DNA from: an uncultured Prevotella sp.
Lineage (GTDB): Bacteria > Bacteroidota > Bacteroidia > Bacteroidales > Bacteroidaceae
Reading direction: 5' to 3'
Assembly: GCA_945614335.1 (NCBI GenBank)
Contig: CALZAP010000038.1
Location: 1 to 8,958, forward strand
Length of the DNA stretch: 8,958 nt
The notes below the pieces were generated by a model that worked only from the letters and a program-made list of their open reading frames with translations, searched no databases and had not been told where the DNA came from. Within the stretch, counting starts at the first letter, position 1. Every line of letters begins with the position of its first letter. Positions 6,560-8,958 of this stretch are shown here, piece by piece. The position numbers and the translations under genes were made by a program.

Positions 6560-8026
6560 ATGGTATCATTCGCAATTTGTCTTGTAGCTCTTGTCATAGG
6601 CTATTTCACCTACGGCAAGTTTGTTGAAAAGGTGTTTGGCCCCGACGACCGTGTGACTCCGGCGATAGCCAAGTCTGATGGTGTGGACTACATAGCCATG
6701 CCAAATTGGAAAGTCTTCCTCATCCAGTTTTTGAACATTGCGGGCACAGGTCCCATTTTCGGTGCCATCATGGGCGCGAAGTTTGGTCCGTCGAGTTTTC
6801 TGTGGATAGTCTTTGGCTGCATTTTTGCCGGAGCTGTTCACGATTTCATGGTAGGAATGTTGTCTATGCGCAACGAAGGAGCCAGTCTGCCAGCCATCGT
6901 TGGCCGCTATCTTGGCTCAAAGGCAGAGAAGGCCATCTTGTTTTTCTGTGTTTTCCTCCTGATGATTCTCGGTTCGGTGTTTGTTTATAGCCCAGCAGAG
7001 ATTCTTGAAATGTTTGGCGGCACCACAGCCATGTGGGTGATTGTAATATTCCTTTATTATATCATAGCCACTCTGCTTCCCATCGACAAGCTCATAGGCA
7101 GGATTTATCCGTTGTTTGCCATTGCGCTGTTGTTCATGGCAGTTGCGCTTGTGGTTGTGCTTGTGCTTAAGTGGCCTTCTATCCCGGAATTGTGGGATGG
7201 TCTTGGCAACAAGGCACTTACGGTGGACAGCTCTTTCAAAGACCAGCTTTTCCCATGTCTCTTCATCACCATTGCCTGTGGAGCCATCAGCGGTTTCCAT
7301 GCCACACAGAGTCCATTGATGGCTCGTTGCCTGAAGAGTGAGAAGATGGGCCGTCCGATATTCTACGGTGCCATGATTACCGAAGGCATTGTGGCTTTGG
7401 TGTGGGCAGCCGTGTCTTCCTATTTCTTCTATGGCGACCCTACTCCCGGCTACACCATGTTTGAGGCCACTAAAGAGCTTGGCCTTTCCACTTCCGCACC
7501 TAAGGTGGTATACCTTATGTGTGAAGACTGGCTCGGCATGATAGGAGGCATATTGGCAGTGCTCGGTGTGGTGGCGGCTCCCATCACCAGTGGCGACACA
7601 GCGTTCCGTTCCGCCCGTCTCATTATAGCAGAGTCGTTGCACTTTGAGCAGAAGGGCATCCGCAACCGCCTTCTCATCTGCATTCCGATGTTTCTTGCCT
7701 GCCTCGCCTTGCTGTTCTGGCAGATAGGCAATCCGGATGGCTTTAATGTGGTATGGAAGTATTTTGGTTGGGCAAACCAGACTTTGGCTGTCTTCGGCTT
7801 GTGGACACTAACGGCATATCTTGTGATGAACGACAAGCCGTATATCATCACTCTTGTCCCGGCGTTGTTCATGACCACTGTATGTTCAACATTCCTCTTC
7901 GTTTCCCATCAGGCTTTCGGCATGTCCGAGACTGTAGGGTATCCATTGGGAGTGGCGGTTCTCTTCGCTTTTTACGGATGGTTCCATGTATGGCATTCCC
8001 GTTATGTGAAGTACAAGGGGAAATAA
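6560..8026 (+). CDS. CstA-family transporter, second copy
   Basis: This 488-residue protein is a tandem paralogue of the gene before it: about 76% identical over the first 100 residues by hand alignment, and nearly gap-free throughout. It keeps the family motifs: NIAGTGPIFGAIMGAKFGPS, GCIFAGAVHDFMVGMLSMRN, CGAISGFHATQSPLM, GAMITEGIVAL and APITSGDTAFRSARLIIAES, with the same pattern of membrane segments. Differences cluster in loops and outer helix faces: YLSGMVSMRNGGIG against FMVGMLSMRNEGAS near residues 96-109, ILSNITGSVTF against ILEMFGGTTAM near 148-158, and the C-terminal 50 residues. It is probably on the same transcript as the first copy, since only 18 AT-rich bases separate them with no promoter or terminator. 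The pair could differ in substrate or affinity, or form a heteromer; both are inference. No frameshift or missing motif suggests decay. Confidence 0.93.
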   Translation: MVSFAICLVALVIGYFTYGKFVEKVFGPDDRVTPAIAKSDGVDYIAMPNWKVFLIQFLNIAGTGPIFGAIMGAKFGPSSFLWIVFGCIFAGAVHDFMVGMLSMRNEGASLPAIVGRYLGSKAEKAILFFCVFLLMILGSVFVYSPAEILEMFGGTTAMWVIVIFLYYIIATLLPIDKLIGRIYPLFAIALLFMAVALVVVLVLKWPSIPELWDGLGNKALTVDSSFKDQLFPCLFITIACGAISGFHATQSPLMARCLKSEKMGRPIFYGAMITEGIVALVWAAVSSYFFYGDPTPGYTMFEATKELGLSTSAPKVVYLMCEDWLGMIGGILAVLGVVAAPITSGDTAFRSARLIIAESLHFEQKGIRNRLLICIPMFLACLALLFWQIGNPDGFNVVWKYFGWANQTLAVFGLWTLTAYLVMNDKPYIITLVPALFMTTVCSTFLFVSHQAFGMSETVGYPLGVAVLFAFYGWFHVWHSRYVKYKGK

Positions 8027-8081
8027 GTTGGGCAAATGCGAAACTTAAATACAATATTATAAATAAAAAACAGTATCAATT

Positions 8082-8564
8082 ATGAAAAAGAAACTATGTC
8101 TTGTAGTAATGGCAATTATGGTGGCCATTGCCGCCCATGCCCAGTTTGAATCCGGAAAGAAGTATGCAAACGTCTCTTTGTCCGGACTTAATCTCAGTTA
8201 CAACGGCAGTGAGAAGACCAGTTTCGGCTTGTCTGCCAAGGGTGGTTATCTCTTCATGGACAATGTCATGGTTCTCGGTTCTGTGGGCTATAAGAAAAGC
8301 ACCGACGTGCCAGCCCAGCTGTCGTTAGGAGCCGGTGCCCGCTACTATATAGAGCAGAACGGCATTTATCTTGGTGCCGGAGTAAACTATCTTCATGTAG
8401 GCGACCTTTACGACGATTTCCTCCCGAGCGTTCATGTGGGCTATGCCTTTTTCATCGGACGCTATGTGACTATCGAACCGGAGATATATTACAACCAGTC
8501 GTTCAAGAGCCATAAGGACTATAGTGAAATCGGCTTCCGTCTTGGAGTGGGATTGTATTTGTAG
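8082..8564 (+). CDS. Small outer-membrane beta-barrel protein
   Basis: The 160-residue precursor has a signal peptide at 1-20 (MKKK, hydrophobic core, AHA before Gln21). The mature 140 residues alternate polar and hydrophobic residues in about eight strands: roughly 27-39, 45-57, 60-71, 76-89, 93-107, 113-125, 128-140 and 146-160. This matches the size of an OmpX/OmpA-barrel type eight-stranded protein (outer membrane beta-barrel superfamily). The last strand ends FRLGVGLYL, with a hydrophobic final residue but not the usual Phe. No ligand or enzyme motif is visible, so the function is unknown. It starts 55 bases after the second CstA gene; the gap is AT-rich and holds no TAnnTTTG element, so it may be read from the cstA promoter. 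The ATG is set by the signal peptide. Confidence 0.8.
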   Translation: MKKKLCLVVMAIMVAIAAHAQFESGKKYANVSLSGLNLSYNGSEKTSFGLSAKGGYLFMDNVMVLGSVGYKKSTDVPAQLSLGAGARYYIEQNGIYLGAGVNYLHVGDLYDDFLPSVHVGYAFFIGRYVTIEPEIYYNQSFKSHKDYSEIGFRLGVGLYL

Positions 8565-8603
8565 AAAATATAAACTCCATTTTTTACGAAATAGAAACTC
8601 ATA

Positions 8604-8618
8604 ATTAAATGATTTAAT
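8604..8618. repeat. AT-only palindrome upstream of nadC
   Basis: ATTAAAT and ATTTAAT are perfect 7-base arms around one G. The right arm also takes part in a second, overlapping inverted repeat (TTTAA at 8613-8617, TTAAA at 8621-8625). The site lies 18 bases before the nadC start, within a 71-base gap that has no TAnnTTTG promoter element and no terminator-like U-run. It may be an operator, or simply a product of AT-rich sequence. Confidence 0.35.
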
Positions 8619-8635
8619 CGTTAAATAAAGATACA

Positions 8636-8958
8636 ATGCTTAAAGTAGAAGAATTAGTAGACAGACTTATCGACCTCGCCTTTGCAGAAGACATTGGCGA
8701 CGGCGACCATACCACATTGTGTTGCATACCTGAAGATGCAATGGGCAAGTCCCACCTTCTTATAAAAGAAGACGGAGTGCTCGCTGGAGTAGAGGTGGCA
8801 AAGGAAGTGTTCAGACGTTTCGACCCCGAACTGAAAGTGGAAGTGCTCATGGAAGACGGCACAAGGGTGAAGAAAGGCGACATTGCCATGGTGGTGAGCG
8901 GAAAGGTGCGCTCGCTGCTGCAGACCGAACGTCTCATGCTGAACATCATGCAGCGAAT
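8636..8958 (+). CDS. nadC: Nicotinate-nucleotide pyrophosphorylase (quinolinate phosphoribosyltransferase), N-terminal part
   Basis: From the ATG at 8636 an open frame of 107 codons runs to the right edge. NadC converts quinolinate and PRPP to nicotinate mononucleotide, the third step of de novo NAD synthesis, in the cytoplasm. Residues 17-27 (AEDIGDGDHTT) are the classic NadC N-terminal motif. IKEDGVLAGVEVAKEVF (43-59), the acidic-basic stretch ending DGTRVKKGDIA (73-83) and the final LLQTERLMLNIMQR, which leads into the substrate-binding QRxSGIAT region just outside the window, all fit. An in-frame stop at 8615-8617 makes this the first usable ATG. It follows the outer-membrane protein gene by 71 bases. 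nadA and nadB are not in view. Confidence 0.95.
   Translation, partial: MLKVEELVDRLIDLAFAEDIGDGDHTTLCCIPEDAMGKSHLLIKEDGVLAGVEVAKEVFRRFDPELKVEVLMEDGTRVKKGDIAMVVSGKVRSLLQTERLMLNIMQR

Noticed and set aside
6917..7642. A 241-codon open frame on the minus strand inside the second cstA gene
   Set aside because: It lies wholly opposite a gene with clear family motifs, its composition is rich in His, Cys and Arg with no domain I recognise, and it has no promoter or sensible context. It is a frame shadow.
1..8958. Mobile element, CRISPR array, toxin-antitoxin or defence island
   Set aside because: I found no transposase, integrase, regularly spaced repeats, tRNA-linked insertion or small paired genes; all gaps are short and all large genes are recognisable housekeeping or envelope families.

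Overview
The window looks like chromosomal DNA from a Bacteroidales bacterium, most likely Prevotella or a close relative. The reasons are moderate GC coding DNA with AT-rich gaps, no clear Shine-Dalgarno sequences, promoter elements of the Bacteroidetes type (TTTG, about 19 bases, TAnnTTTG), two signal peptides that cleave just before Gln, a Type IX secretion-like C-terminus, and short-form CstA proteins. No tRNA, rRNA, CRISPR array, transposon or phage gene is visible. The content is housekeeping and cell envelope genes, densely packed.

Layout, left to right. The start of a cytidine deaminase gene (minus strand) runs off the left edge. It diverges from a secreted GH73-type peptidoglycan hydrolase with two LysM repeats (268-1179, plus). 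That gene converges with no intervening base on a ModF/PhrA-like double-ATPase protein (1180-2661, minus). Next to it, also on the minus strand, are ruvC (2721-3281) and a secreted GHL10/DUF187 glycosidase-like protein (3287-4969). These three minus genes read as one operon in the order GHL10, ruvC, ABC protein, with a strong promoter match just upstream of GHL10.

A 102-base divergent region holds two overlapping promoters. To its right a plus-strand run begins: two tandem CstA-family transporters (5072-6541 and 6560-8026) separated by 18 bases, a small secreted eight-stranded outer-membrane barrel (8082-8564), and the first 107 codons of nadC (8636 to the window edge).

The genes do not form one obvious pathway. 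Two groupings are plausible: a cotranscribed tandem pair of peptide or pyruvate-type transporters, and an operon joining an exported hydrolase to a Holliday junction resolvase. I see no convincing new defence, mobile or biosynthetic system. The most interesting signals are regulatory and architectural: two divergent promoter pairs of nearly the same geometry set in inverted repeats, a 36-base imperfect hairpin between ruvC and the ABC gene, an asymmetric ABC ATPase, and a possible T9SS tail on the GHL10 protein. No stretch longer than 300 bases lacks a gene.
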